In this document: positions 55,295 through 63,862 of the stretch, one piece after another
Layout of the letters: each line of letters starts with the position of its first letter
How positions within the stretch are numbered: the stretch's first letter is position 1
Source: an uncultured Williamsia sp.
GTDB taxonomy: Bacteria > Actinomycetota > Actinomycetes > Mycobacteriales > Mycobacteriaceae
Assembly (NCBI RefSeq): GCF_947494875.1
Contig: NZ_CANLWM010000006.1
Coordinates: 331,340 to 395,339 of the forward strand
Length of the DNA stretch: 64,000 nucleotides
Direction: 5' to 3'
The notes under the pieces: model-generated
What the model saw: only the letters and a program-made list of their open reading frames with translations
Database searches by the model: none
Told to the model about the DNA's origin: nothing
Position numbers and translations under genes: made by a program

Positions 55295-56509
55295 GTGAAC
55301 ATCGTGGGTGCGCATCAACGGGTCGCGTGGGCCGGTGCCGGGGGACTGGTCGCCGCGATGGGGGTGGGGCGGTTCGCCTTCACCCCGCTGCTGCCGGTGA
55401 TGGAGTCCGACCACGCGCTCACCTCGTCGGGAGGCGCTCTGGTCGCCACCGCCAACTACGCCGGTTACCTCGTCGGCGCGGCCGCGCTCGCGGTGCGGCC
55501 GGGGGTCAACACGTCGCTGCACCTGCGCGCCTGGGCTGCGCTGCTCATCGCCTCCGAGGCGTTGATGGCCGTGGTGTCCGGGGTGGGCGCGTTCTCCGCG
55601 CTGCGCTTCGTGGCCGGGGTGGCCAGCGCGGTCGTCTTCGTCGGATGCATCAGCACCGTCACGGCGGCGCGACGCCACGGTGCGTCGACGGCCGTGACCT
55701 TCTCCGGCGTGGGAATCGGGATCGCGCTGAGCGGGGCCGTCGTCGCCGCGGTCGGTGGTCGACTCGGCTGGCAGGACCTCTGGCTGGTGTCCGCCGCACT
55801 GACGGCGGTGTTCCTCCTGCCGATGCTGCTGACAGCCGTCGAGCCCGAGGCCTCCGCGGTGGCAGCGCATCGTGATCGGTCGACCGCGCACCACCTCACC
55901 TGGCGGTTCCTGCTGGTGTCCTACTTCCTCGAGGGCGTGGGCTACATCGTGATCGGCACGTTCCTCGTCGCCGCGGTGAGCGCGGGATCGTCGGCGGGCG
56001 AGGTCGGTCCACTCGTCTGGGTGGTGGTGGGAGTGGCCGCCGCGCCGTCGGTGGCCCTGTGGACCCGATGCGCTCGACGACTGGGCGCGCACCGCGTGCT
56101 GGTGATGGCGCTGGTGGTGCAGGCCGTGGGTGCCGCCCTGCCCGCGGTGTCGTCGAGTCCGGTGGTCGCGGTGATCGCCGCCGCGATGTTCGGTTCGACC
56201 TTCCTGGGGGTGGTGGCGGTGACCATGGCCGTCGGGTCGGCGCTGCCCGTCGCCCGGACGGCGGCGATCCTCACCGCCGTCTACGGGGTGGGGCAGATGC
56301 TGGGACCGCTCGTCGTGGCGCCGGTCATCGGATCGTCGTACGCGATCGCCTTCGCGCTCGCGGCGGGAGTCCTCGTCGCCGCCGCGGCAGCGGCGGTCGG
56401 CGTCGCCCGGACGATGCCGTCGGGCCGGTCGGCGACCTCGCCTGCCGTAGACTCCCCGACGCCAGCCTTCGTAGCTCAGGGGATAGAGCAACCCTCTCCT
56501 AAAGGGTAG
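55295..56509 (+). CDS. YbfB/YjiJ-family MFS transporter, C-terminus overlapping tRNA-Arg
   Basis: 404-residue major facilitator with 12 helices. It opens RVAWAGAGGLVAAMGVGRFA and FTPLLPVMESDHALTSSGGA, matching the YbfB/YjiJ family (export of small molecules, sometimes amino acids). I start it at GTG 55295, supported by the -10 spacing and the divergent LysR gene. The last ~15 codons (from about VAQGIEQPSPKG) are read from the tRNA-Arg gene, whose 5' end is at 56465; the stop lies in the anticodon arm. The helices end before this tail, so the transporter may be functional with an accidental tail. Confidence 0.9.
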   Translation: MNIVGAHQRVAWAGAGGLVAAMGVGRFAFTPLLPVMESDHALTSSGGALVATANYAGYLVGAAALAVRPGVNTSLHLRAWAALLIASEALMAVVSGVGAFSALRFVAGVASAVVFVGCISTVTAARRHGASTAVTFSGVGIGIALSGAVVAAVGGRLGWQDLWLVSAALTAVFLLPMLLTAVEPEASAVAAHRDRSTAHHLTWRFLLVSYFLEGVGYIVIGTFLVAAVSAGSSAGEVGPLVWVVVGVAAAPSVALWTRCARRLGAHRVLVMALVVQAVGAALPAVSSSPVVAVIAAAMFGSTFLGVVAVTMAVGSALPVARTAAILTAVYGVGQMLGPLVVAPVIGSSYAIAFALAAGVLVAAAAAAVGVARTMPSGRSATSPAVDSPTPAFVAQGIEQPSPKG

Positions 56510-56537
56510 GTCGCAGGTTCGAATCCTGCCGAGGGCA
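56465..56537 (+). tRNA. tRNA-Arg (anticodon CCT)
   Basis: A cloverleaf can be folded by hand: acceptor GCCTTCG/CGAGGGC (one G-T pair), D arm GCTC...GAGC, anticodon stem ACCCT/AGGGT with loop CTCCTAA giving anticodon CCT (reads AGG), T arm GCAGG-TTCGAAT-CCTGC and discriminator A. CCA is not encoded. The gene overlaps the 3' end of the MFS transporter gene by 45 nt on the same strand. Confidence 0.93.
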
Positions 56538-56644
56538 CACACACGGTCGGTCGCTGCGTGACCGACGGTCACGCTCACGCACCCCCCGCTGTGAGAGTCC
56601 ACGACGTCGGGGGCAGACCGTCGCCGTCGCCGCACGCGTGTCGT

Positions 56645-56650
56645 TACGGT
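56645..56650 (+). promoter_or_regulatory. -10 element of a leaderless promoter
   Basis: TACGGT is 7 nt before ATG 56658. Confidence 0.55.
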
Positions 56651-56657
56651 GCCGCGC

Positions 56658-57185
56658 ATGTCACCGACCTCGCGCCTCACACCCCTCGACGTCACGCTCA
56701 TCGGGTTCGGCACCGCCTACGCGCTGTCGGAGCTGAACCTGATGCGCATGGTCGGCCCGGCGGCGGGCGGCGTCTACCGGGAGATCCAGACGTCGCCGTC
56801 GGCGGCCGCCTACCGGAAGTCCGTCGCCCGACTCACCCCGACGATGCGAAAGCGTCTGCGCAGTCACTACTTCCCCAACTTCGGTCACCCGCTGCTGTAC
56901 GCGATCGCGCTGCGCACCGGTGGGCAGCGCCTGGCGCAGCTCGTCCCGCTGGCGCCGGCGGTGCAGACGTTCCTCACCGTCGGCCCGTGCGTCGGCGCGG
57001 CCGCCGACATCACCGAGAACGTCGTCCGGCTGCGGCTTCTCGCCGACGACGACGCGGTGACCGACCTGTCGGTGCGGACCGCCAGCGCTCTGGCCGTCAC
57101 GAAATGGACCCTGGCCGTCGTCCCATTGGCCTACATGTCGACGCGCTTTGTCCCCTTCTGGCTGCGCATCCTCCGCGACCGCTGA
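56658..57185 (+). CDS. Conserved-looking membrane-associated protein, function unknown
   Basis: 175 residues with moderately hydrophobic helices (LDVTLIGFGTAYALSELNLM; LAQLVPLAPAVQTFLTVGPC; KWTLAVVPLAYMSTRFVPFW) and a basic, Tyr/Arg-rich stretch in between (YRKSVARLTPTMRKRLRSHY). I do not recognise the family. The start is ATG 56658, from which the message appears to begin (-10 box 7 nt upstream); GTG 56649 in frame is less likely. It is not clearly linked to its neighbours. Confidence 0.7.
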   Translation: MSPTSRLTPLDVTLIGFGTAYALSELNLMRMVGPAAGGVYREIQTSPSAAAYRKSVARLTPTMRKRLRSHYFPNFGHPLLYAIALRTGGQRLAQLVPLAPAVQTFLTVGPCVGAAADITENVVRLRLLADDDAVTDLSVRTASALAVTKWTLAVVPLAYMSTRFVPFWLRILRDR

Positions 57186-57269
57186 GCTCGCCGAGCGGAC
57201 TGTCTGGTCGATGGTGTACTGATTGTCTGATTCGCGGGAACGCATCCGCGACAGACGCACGGAGATCGA

Positions 57270-58952
57270 ATGACGCGCCCCGCCCGGGTATCTCGTCCCC
57301 TCGCCCGCACGGTGGTCGCCGCGACGGCGCTCGTCCTGCTCGGTGCCGCCGCCGGCCAGGCGTTGATGCCGGGAGGTGCCGCCCCGCAGCGCCCGGCCGT
57401 CACCGCGGCGGTGATGCCCGTCGCCGACATCATCGAGAAGGCCGACACCCTCGGCATCGCCGACAGCGACCTCTACTTCAAGACCCAGGCCGAGATCGAC
57501 GCCTCGCTCGACCGGATGCAGGCCCTCGGCGTCCGCAACGTCCGCGTGCTGATCCCCTGGTACGACGTCGAGCCCGACGAGGGTGTCTACAAGTGGGACA
57601 ACATCGATCGCGTCGTGGCTGCGGCCGACAAGCGGGGGATCGGCGTACTGGCCACCATCACCCACTCGCCGTACTGGGCCGTGCGTCCCGGCGACACCCC
57701 GGTCACCAGCCCTCCCGCCGACGCGACGGTCTTCGGTGACTTCACCGGCCTCGTCGCGCAGCGGTTCGCCGGGAAGATCGCCGCCTACGAGGTGTGGAAC
57801 GAGCCCAACGGGGCCATCGCGTTCACGCCCACGCCCGACGCAGCCCGCTACACGGAGCTGCTGAAGGACGCCTACGCCAAGATCAAGGCAGCCGACCCGT
57901 CGGTGACCGTCATCGGCGGGATCCTCGGCGCGGTGCCGACCCGCCCCGGCGAGTCGATCGACTCGCCGACGTTCCTCCAGCAGATGTACGACGCCGGCGC
58001 GCACGGGTACTTCGACGCGATCGCGTTCCACCCGTACCAGTTCACGACGCCCTACTCGCAGGGTCTGGACCTCACCGGGTCGCCGCTCAACGAGGTCACC
58101 GCGATGCGTGCGCTCATGGTGGCGAAAGGTGATGGCGGCAAGCTGATCTGGGCGACCGAATACGGCCTGGCGACCATCGCACCGATCAAGCCCGCCGACC
58201 AGGCGGTCACCGAGGAACACCAGGCGGCCTACATCAAGGACTTCGTCGCCGCGTGGAGCGCGCAGTCGTTCGCCGGCCCGATGTTCATCTACACGATGCA
58301 GGACAAGCCGCAGTACACCGGATCGCTGGAGGACTCGTTCGGCCTCTACCGCGCCGACGGCACCCCGAAGCCCGCCGCGCAGGTGATCGCCGACTTCATC
58401 GCCGCGCACCCGCAGTACGCACCCGGTCCGAACCTGCTGGCCGTCGTGACGCAGGCGGTGCAGCGGTTCTTCTCGCAGATCGCGGCGAGCATCACCGCGG
58501 TCGTCCAGAACACGATTCGCGCGATCGTCGACGCCATCAGCGCGGTCTTCGTACCGAAGGTGTCCGCGCCGATGACGGTGGCGGCACGGTCCCTCGCCGC
58601 GCCGTCGAGCACGGCAGAGACCGCTGTCCAGGAGGCCGCGTCTGTCCCGTCCTCGGCGGCCGGGACGTCGACGGCCACGTCGACCGCCGGGCGGTCTGCG
58701 GCTGATCCGTCGACGACAGAGCCGTCAAGCGCACCCGCGACGACCGCGACGACGCCGTCGACGACGGTCGCGACCACGACGTCCACGTCGCAGTCGGGGC
58801 AGACCTCGACATCGGAACGGGCCGCACCGCAGTCGGAGTCGACGACCCAGACGACGACGGAGGTGGTCCCGACGACCACCACCGGCACGACGTCGTCGGC
58901 GACGTCCTCGACCGCAGAGCGCTCGACCGAGACGACCAGCGCGGTCGAGTGA
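57270..58952 (+). CDS. Secreted clan-A glycoside hydrolase with Ser/Thr-rich tail
   Basis: 560 residues: signal peptide (VVAATALVLLGAAAGQALM), then a TIM-barrel glycosidase (about 50-390). The two catalytic Glu are visible in AAYEVWNEPNGAIAF (acid/base) and LIWATEYGLATI (nucleophile); HSPYWAVRPG and FHPYQF line the cleft. The barrel resembles GH39/GH5-type enzymes seen in mycobacteria. From about 395 an amphipathic helix leads into a low-complexity Ser/Thr-rich tail (about 430-560) with almost no other residues but Ala, Glu and Pro, a likely site of O-mannosylation or wall anchoring. The start is ATG 57270 with GGAG. Confidence 0.85.
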   Translation: MTRPARVSRPLARTVVAATALVLLGAAAGQALMPGGAAPQRPAVTAAVMPVADIIEKADTLGIADSDLYFKTQAEIDASLDRMQALGVRNVRVLIPWYDVEPDEGVYKWDNIDRVVAAADKRGIGVLATITHSPYWAVRPGDTPVTSPPADATVFGDFTGLVAQRFAGKIAAYEVWNEPNGAIAFTPTPDAARYTELLKDAYAKIKAADPSVTVIGGILGAVPTRPGESIDSPTFLQQMYDAGAHGYFDAIAFHPYQFTTPYSQGLDLTGSPLNEVTAMRALMVAKGDGGKLIWATEYGLATIAPIKPADQAVTEEHQAAYIKDFVAAWSAQSFAGPMFIYTMQDKPQYTGSLEDSFGLYRADGTPKPAAQVIADFIAAHPQYAPGPNLLAVVTQAVQRFFSQIAASITAVVQNTIRAIVDAISAVFVPKVSAPMTVAARSLAAPSSTAETAVQEAASVPSSAAGTSTATSTAGRSAADPSTTEPSSAPATTATTPSTTVATTTSTSQSGQTSTSERAAPQSESTTQTTTEVVPTTTTGTTSSATSSTAERSTETTSAVE

Positions 58953-58961
58953 CGACGGGGG

Positions 58962-59270
58962 TCAGAAACCCAGACCCATCCAGTCGGTCGCGATGAAGCG
59001 GCGCTCGAGATCGGCCGCCTCGACAGCGATCTCGTCGGGATCGGGGTCGAGGCCGGCTGTCTCGATGTCCGACGCGGCGAACGCACGCAGCGACGCCTCG
59101 ACGGCGTCGCGGTAGCTGCCGAAGGCACCGAAGATCTCGCTGTCGGTGTGGGCGTCGGTGGTGTCGCGCCACCACGCGAACAGCCGCATCCCGTCCGGGG
59201 ACGGGCTGAACCCGATGGTCTGGCCGTCGCGGGTGATGGTCGGGCAGTCGTCGGGGAAGCGATCCGGCAT
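58962..59270 (-). CDS. Small acidic protein, function unknown
   Basis: 102 residues, acidic (many Asp/Glu), no signal or helix: MPDRFPDDCPTITRDGQTIG, then GMRLFAWWRDTTDAHTDSE and a helical EVEAADLERRFIATDWMG-like end. I do not recognise the family. The start is ATG 59270 with a TAGCCT box 7 nt upstream, so a leaderless message. It is convergent with the glycoside hydrolase gene (10-nt gap). Confidence 0.7.
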   Translation of the reverse strand: MPDRFPDDCPTITRDGQTIGFSPSPDGMRLFAWWRDTTDAHTDSEIFGAFGSYRDAVEASLRAFAASDIETAGLDPDPDEIAVEAADLERRFIATDWMGLGF

Positions 59271-59277
59271 GGCGCCC

Positions 59278-59283
59278 AGGCTA
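59278..59283 (-). promoter_or_regulatory. -10 element of a leaderless promoter
   Basis: TAGCCT on the minus strand, 7 nt before ATG 59270. Confidence 0.55.
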
Positions 59284-59367
59284 GGACGCCGGTGCGACAG
59301 CGTCGGGTGGCGGCTCGGTCCGCGCAGCAGGCGGCGTCCACCCCTGTTGTCTGGAACAGTGGACGGT

Positions 59368-59448
59368 ATGACCGTTTTGCGACCGAGCGTCGGCGACTCG
59401 CAGACGACAGGGCGCGAACCGCGGCAGCCGGCTGTGACAACTCTGTGA
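59368..59448 (+). CDS. Possible leaderless 26-codon ORF coupled to the pyruvyltransferase gene
   Basis: The frame begins MTVLRPSVGDSQTTG; its TGA overlaps the next gene's GTG in GTGA at 59445-59448. The hexamer AACAGT lies 7 nt before its ATG, a weaker -10 match. The downstream gene lacks a clear ribosome site, so coupled re-initiation is plausible. The layout is the same as at 33270-33335. Confidence 0.45.
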   Translation: MTVLRPSVGDSQTTGREPRQPAVTTL

Positions 59449-60653
59449 GCCCGTTTCGGTCCCGTCGCAGACAAGGCGACACCGGCTCTGCGCCCCTGCT
59501 GTATCTGATCGCGCCTGCCGGCATCCCGAATTTCGGGGACGAACTCATCGCCCGCAGTTGGATCCGGCACCTCGCACGACGTCACCCCGGAGCCCGTGTC
59601 GTCCTGGACTGCCACACCCCGGGCACCGCCGCGGTCCTGCTCCGCGACGAACACCCCCGCCTGCTCGTCGTGGACACGGTGTGGCGAATCGCGAACAGCC
59701 ACCCGCACTCGTCGTTGACCGACGCGATCCGTCACATGCGTGACGCGGTCATCGACCCCGGGGTGGAGCCCCATCTCGCGAGCGGACTCCGCCTGCTCCA
59801 GCAGGCCAGCGTCGTGCATGTGGTGGGTGGTGGCTACATCAACGCGATCTGGCCGCACCACCTGCAGCTCCTGGAAGCCGCTCGGGCGGCGGCGGTCGTC
59901 GGCGGGGCACGAACAGCTGCCACCGGCCAGGGACTGCTCCCGGAGTCGACGTCGTCGTGGGTGGCCGCTCTGACCGACATCGTCGGCGACTTCGACCTCG
60001 TCGACGTGCGCGACGCCGCGTCCGCGCAGCTGCTGGACGGGTTGCCGCTGCCCGTGTCTCACAGCGGTGACGATGCGTGGCTGGTCCGCGAGCAGCCGAC
60101 GTCCGTCTACGCCGCGCCCCACACAGCCGCCCGCCGATGGATGTTCGTCGTCCAGTCCGACCTGGTCGGCGACGACGCCACGTCGTCGGACACCGCGTCT
60201 GCGCACATCGAGAGCGAACTCCGAGAACTGATCACCCGCTGGGGGATCCGAGGTGACGACTGCGCCTTCGTGGAGGGGATCCCGCGAACCGATCGCCACA
60301 CCTTCGACCGTCTCGCCCCGCTTCTCCCGGGAGCACAGTTCATCTCGTTCGAGGAGCTGTGGAACACAGGCCTACCGGCACGCCCTGGTCAGGTGTGGGT
60401 CTCCTCCAGGTTCCACTTCCACCTGCTGGCCGCGGCCGCCGGCGCAGCAGGCGTCCACCTACCCGGCCGGACCGACTACTACCCGATCAAACACACGTCT
60501 CTCGTCGACGCCGGATCGCGGTGGATCGGCCTCGACGAGACCGGTTCCGAACCTCCGTCGACGCCGGGGTTCGATCCCACGACCGTCAACCGACTCCACG
60601 CCGCCAAGCGAGCGGTCGCCGACGCGATCTACGAGGACATCGTCCCCACATGA
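59445..60653 (+). CDS. Polysaccharide pyruvyltransferase family protein
   Basis: 402 residues with the WcaK/CsaB-like fold: LLYLIAPAGIPNFGDELIAR (N-terminal motif), VVHVVGGGYINAIWPHHLQL, SHSGDDAWLV and the late VWVSSRFHFHLLAAAAGAAG with His residues that bind phosphoenolpyruvate-type substrates. The family adds pyruvate ketals to surface sugars. The start is GTG 59445, overlapping a short upstream frame; N-terminal residues before PLLYLIAP are uncertain. It lies close to the glycoside hydrolase but is transcribed away from it, so a shared envelope role is speculative. Confidence 0.85.
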   Translation: MSPFRSRRRQGDTGSAPLLYLIAPAGIPNFGDELIARSWIRHLARRHPGARVVLDCHTPGTAAVLLRDEHPRLLVVDTVWRIANSHPHSSLTDAIRHMRDAVIDPGVEPHLASGLRLLQQASVVHVVGGGYINAIWPHHLQLLEAARAAAVVGGARTAATGQGLLPESTSSWVAALTDIVGDFDLVDVRDAASAQLLDGLPLPVSHSGDDAWLVREQPTSVYAAPHTAARRWMFVVQSDLVGDDATSSDTASAHIESELRELITRWGIRGDDCAFVEGIPRTDRHTFDRLAPLLPGAQFISFEELWNTGLPARPGQVWVSSRFHFHLLAAAAGAAGVHLPGRTDYYPIKHTSLVDAGSRWIGLDETGSEPPSTPGFDPTTVNRLHAAKRAVADAIYEDIVPT

Positions 60654-60665
60654 GCCGCGAGCGGG

Positions 60666-61142
60666 TCAGAGCACCTTCTCGATCGCGTCGCGCATGTTCT
60701 CCGGCTTGGTGATGGGGGAGAAGCGATCGACCACCTGGCCGTCCTTGCCGACGAGGAACTTGGTGAAGTTCCATTTGATCCGGCTGCCGAGCAGAGAACC
60801 CTTCTCCGACTTCAGCCAGTCGTAGAGGGGGTGTGCGCCCTTGCCGTTGACGTCGATCTTCTCGAACATCGGGAAGGTGACGTCGTAGCGGAGGTTGCAG
60901 AAGTTCTTGATCTCGTCGGCGTCGCCCGGCTCCTGGTGGCCGAACTGGTTGCACGGGAAGCCCAGCACCACCAGTCCGCGGTCGCCGTACTCACGGTTCA
61001 GCTTCTCCAGGCCCTCGTACTGCGGGGTGAATCCGCACTGTGAGGCGGTGTTGACGATGAGAAGAGGCTTGCCCCGGTACTGCTCGAGGCTGACCTCCTC
61101 GCCGTCGATGGTGGTGGCCGAGAAGTCGTAGGCGGTGCTCAT
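60666..61142 (-). CDS. Glutathione peroxidase family (thiol peroxidase)
   Basis: 158 residues, thioredoxin fold: peroxidatic Cys in NTASQCGFTPQYEGLEKLN, the FPCNQFGHQEPG loop and Trp/Asn in IKWNFTKFLV complete the Cys-Gln-Trp-Asn tetrad. Bacterial members usually use thioredoxin rather than glutathione and reduce lipid or hydrogen peroxides. It is full length, starting at ATG 61142, 1 nt after the stop of the upstream DMT transporter gene, so both are in one operon. Confidence 0.95.
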   Translation of the reverse strand: MSTAYDFSATTIDGEEVSLEQYRGKPLLIVNTASQCGFTPQYEGLEKLNREYGDRGLVVLGFPCNQFGHQEPGDADEIKNFCNLRYDVTFPMFEKIDVNGKGAHPLYDWLKSEKGSLLGSRIKWNFTKFLVGKDGQVVDRFSPITKPENMRDAIEKVL

Positions 61143-61143
61143 G

Positions 61144-62112
61144 TCATCCGTTCGTAGCAGGTGAGCAGGTGGATGGCGAACCGTCCGCGGCAAGGACGGG
61201 CAGGTGGATCTCGTTCTCCGTGGTCGACCGCTCGGCCTCCGACGACCCGAACAGGGCGACGAGGACGGCGCCGATCACGGCGAGCAGGAAGCCGAGTGCC
61301 CCGAGCCACCCCAGACCGGGGACGGTGGAGTCGCCGAGCAGCCAGACACCCACGATGCCGGGTACTGCGGTCTCGCCGACCACCATCGCGGCCGTCGACC
61401 CGTTCACCGCCCCGAGCTGCAGCGCGACGGTGTGGAGATAGAACCCGAACGCCCCGGCCACCGCGATGGTCCACGCGGCGGGGTCGGAGAGGAGGGCGGT
61501 GATCGAGAACGGCGCAACGCCGTCCAGCACCCGCACCGCGATGGCGATCGCCCCGAACAGCAGGCCGGCGGACATGCCGGCCACCACCGATCCCGTGTGG
61601 CCGAGACGGCGCACCACGAGCAGCGAGATGGTGATGATCGCGATGGTGGCGACGAGGAGTCCGAGCTTGAACGGCAGGTCGGCGTGGGTCGCCCCGTGCG
61701 CGTGCGACGCGGTGCCGAGCATGCACAGCGCCACCAGGACGGTGACCATGGCGGCCCAGTCGCGGGGGTGCAGGCGGATGCCGAGGAATGTCGCGCCGAG
61801 GACCGCGGTGATGATGAGGTTCCCGGCGACGATGGTCTGTGACAGGAACAGCGGCAGCATCCGGGCCGCCCCCGCGCCCGCGGCGAACCCGAGGACGTCC
61901 ATGATCGCGCCGAGCACGAACACACCGGTCATCGCCGCGGCGAGGGTCGAGCGGAGGGTGGGGCTCCCTGACTCGGTGGTCATGCCGGTCCCATCGGACG
62001 CGGCGGTCGCCTGTCGGGCCCCGAGGGCCTGCATCACCGACGAGAGGCCGTAGCCGATCGCTGCCAACACGGCCAGGACGATTCCGACCAGCACCGACCC
62101 CACCCCTTTCAC
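61144..62112 (-). CDS. DMT/EamA-like membrane transporter
   Basis: 322 residues with about nine or ten helices and internal two-fold similarity (VLAAIGYGLSSVMQALGARQ; VLGAIMDVLGFAAGAGAARM; GVWLLGDSTVPGLGWLGALG; FLLAVIGAVLVALFGSS), typical of drug/metabolite transporters. The polar C-terminus is cytoplasmic. The start is GTG 62112, though a GTG five codons later would give a leader-free protein. It is upstream of and coupled to the peroxidase gene. The substrate is unknown. Confidence 0.82.
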   Translation of the reverse strand: MKGVGSVLVGIVLAVLAAIGYGLSSVMQALGARQATAASDGTGMTTESGSPTLRSTLAAAMTGVFVLGAIMDVLGFAAGAGAARMLPLFLSQTIVAGNLIITAVLGATFLGIRLHPRDWAAMVTVLVALCMLGTASHAHGATHADLPFKLGLLVATIAIITISLLVVRRLGHTGSVVAGMSAGLLFGAIAIAVRVLDGVAPFSITALLSDPAAWTIAVAGAFGFYLHTVALQLGAVNGSTAAMVVGETAVPGIVGVWLLGDSTVPGLGWLGALGFLLAVIGAVLVALFGSSEAERSTTENEIHLPVLAADGSPSTCSPATNG

Positions 62113-62260
62113 TCCGACGATCTCGTCGGATCACGATCCGGCGGCGCTCAGTCGGCGACATCGATGGCGCACGACGAGCTGCTCGGACGGGGTCAACGCC
62201 TGAGAAATCCCTGAGATTCCCTCATGACCACACCGGTCTGTGGGTGCGGACCGCGGGTCC

Positions 62261-62266
62261 TAGAGT
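62261..62266 (+). promoter_or_regulatory. -10 element of a leaderless promoter for the SDR-cobF pair
   Basis: TAGAGT is 7 nt before GTG 62274. Confidence 0.6.
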
Positions 62267-62273
62267 TGTCGCC

Positions 62274-63107
62274 GTGGCAGCAGCAACCGACAAGGCCGTT
62301 CGCCGTGTCCTCGTGACCGGTGTGTCCAGCGGGATCGGGGCCGAGGTGGCCCGACTCCTCGTCGCCCGCGGACACGAGGTGATCGGGACCAGCCGTCGTC
62401 CGGCCGCGATCGCCGACGACGTGCGCGTCCCCGGCGTGCGGTACATCGCCCTCGATCAGACGGAGCCCGCGAGCATCGCGGCGTGCGTCGCCGAGGCCGG
62501 AGAGATCGACGTCCTGATCAACAACGCGGGCGTCAGCCACATGGGACCGCTCGAGGACGTCCCGATGAAGTCGCTGGAGAACGTGTTCGCGACGAACGTG
62601 TTCGGTCCGATCGCCCTGACGAAGGCGTTCCTTCCGGGCATGCGGGCGCGGCGGTCGGGGACGATCGTGATGGTCGGGTCGATGCTGGGCAGCTTCCCGC
62701 TGCCGTTCCGATCGGTGTACGGCGCCACGAAGAGTGCCATCAAGGCCTTCTCCGACGCGATGCGGCGGGAACTCGCACCGTTCGGGATCGCGATCACCAC
62801 CGTCGAACCGGGCACCATCGCGACGGGTATCGGCGACCGGCGCATCTACGACGTCGCCGACGACTCCGCGTACCGCGCCGACTACGACACCGTCGCCGCG
62901 GCCACCCGCCGCAACGAGGACAAGGGTCTCGCCGTCGAGCCGATGGCGAAGGTCATCGTCGAGGCCGCGCTCGCGTCGAACCCGAAACCGCTGTACGCCT
63001 TGGGCAACAACGCGTCGATGGTGTTCGCGCTGAAGCGGATCCTGCCCACCCAGGCGATGCTCGACGTGATGTCCCGCTTCCACGGTCTGCGTCGCGTCCG
63101 CCCGTGA
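62274..63107 (+). CDS. Classical short-chain dehydrogenase/reductase
   Basis: 277 residues of the classical SDR type: cofactor motif VLVTGVSSGIGAEVARLL, NNAG motif in VLINNAGVSHMGPLE, catalytic Ser in VMVGSMLGSFPL and YGATKSAIK (YxxxK). The start is GTG 62274, supported by the -10 spacing. It overlaps cobF by 4 nt (GTGA), so the two are co-translated. The substrate is unknown; the link with a corrin-pathway enzyme is probably only operonic. Confidence 0.93.
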   Translation: MAAATDKAVRRVLVTGVSSGIGAEVARLLVARGHEVIGTSRRPAAIADDVRVPGVRYIALDQTEPASIAACVAEAGEIDVLINNAGVSHMGPLEDVPMKSLENVFATNVFGPIALTKAFLPGMRARRSGTIVMVGSMLGSFPLPFRSVYGATKSAIKAFSDAMRRELAPFGIAITTVEPGTIATGIGDRRIYDVADDSAYRADYDTVAAATRRNEDKGLAVEPMAKVIVEAALASNPKPLYALGNNASMVFALKRILPTQAMLDVMSRFHGLRRVRP

Positions 63108-63862
63108 CCCGCACCCTACGGGTGATCGGGATCGGCCCCGGCGGTGTCCGGCAGGTGACCCTCGAGGCGGTCGACGCGATGCAGGGTGTCGACGTCTTCT
63201 TCGTCCTGGACAAGGGTGCCGCGTCGGCGCCGCTGCGCGACGTCCGACGCCAGATGTGCGACGAGCACATCGGTCCCGGGCGGTATCGGTTCGTCGAGAT
63301 CGCCGACCCGCCGCGTGATCGGGACCCCGTCGACTACGACGCCGAGGTGCGTCGCTGGCACGACGCGCGATCGGAGGCGATCGAGGAGGCGCTGCTGGCC
63401 GAGCTGCCCGACTCCGGAGTCGGCGCGATCCTCGTCTGGGGTGACCCGAGCCTGTACGACTCGACGCTGCGCATCACCGACGCGATCGTCGAACGCGGCC
63501 GCGTGGCCCTCGACGTCGAGGTGGTCGCCGGGGTGACCAGCGCGTCGGCGCTCACCGCGGCCCATCGGATCCTGGCCAACCGCATCGGCGAACCGATCCA
63601 CATCACCACCGGAAGGCGGCTCGCGTCGACGCCGGAGGGTGCGGACACCAACCAGATCGTGATGCTCGACGCCGACTGCACCTTCCTGCGGACGGCCGAT
63701 CCCGACGACCGGATCTGGTGGGGTGCCTACCTCGGCACCCCCGACGAGATCGTGCTGTCGGGGACCGTCGGGGAGATCGGCGAGACGATCCGGTCGACAC
63801 GCACCGCGGCCCGCGAGCGGCACGGCTGGATCATGGACATCTACCTTCTCCGCACGCCCTGA
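63104..63862 (+). CDS. cobF: Precorrin-6A synthase (deacetylating), CobF
   Basis: 252 residues of the tetrapyrrole methylase family: N-terminal LRVIGIGPGGVRQVTLEAVD and the SAM-site VWGDPSLYDSTLRITDAIVE, with VVAGVTSASALTAAHR. CobF adds the C-1 methyl and releases acetate in aerobic cobalamin synthesis, turning precorrin-5 into precorrin-6A. The C-terminal IWWGAYLGTPDEIVLSG segment is typical of CobF. The start is GTG 63104 in the GTGA overlap with the SDR. No other cob gene is in the window. A 22-bp repeat array follows its stop directly. Confidence 0.94.
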   Translation: MTRTLRVIGIGPGGVRQVTLEAVDAMQGVDVFFVLDKGAASAPLRDVRRQMCDEHIGPGRYRFVEIADPPRDRDPVDYDAEVRRWHDARSEAIEEALLAELPDSGVGAILVWGDPSLYDSTLRITDAIVERGRVALDVEVVAGVTSASALTAAHRILANRIGEPIHITTGRRLASTPEGADTNQIVMLDADCTFLRTADPDDRIWWGAYLGTPDEIVLSGTVGEIGETIRSTRTAARERHGWIMDIYLLRTP

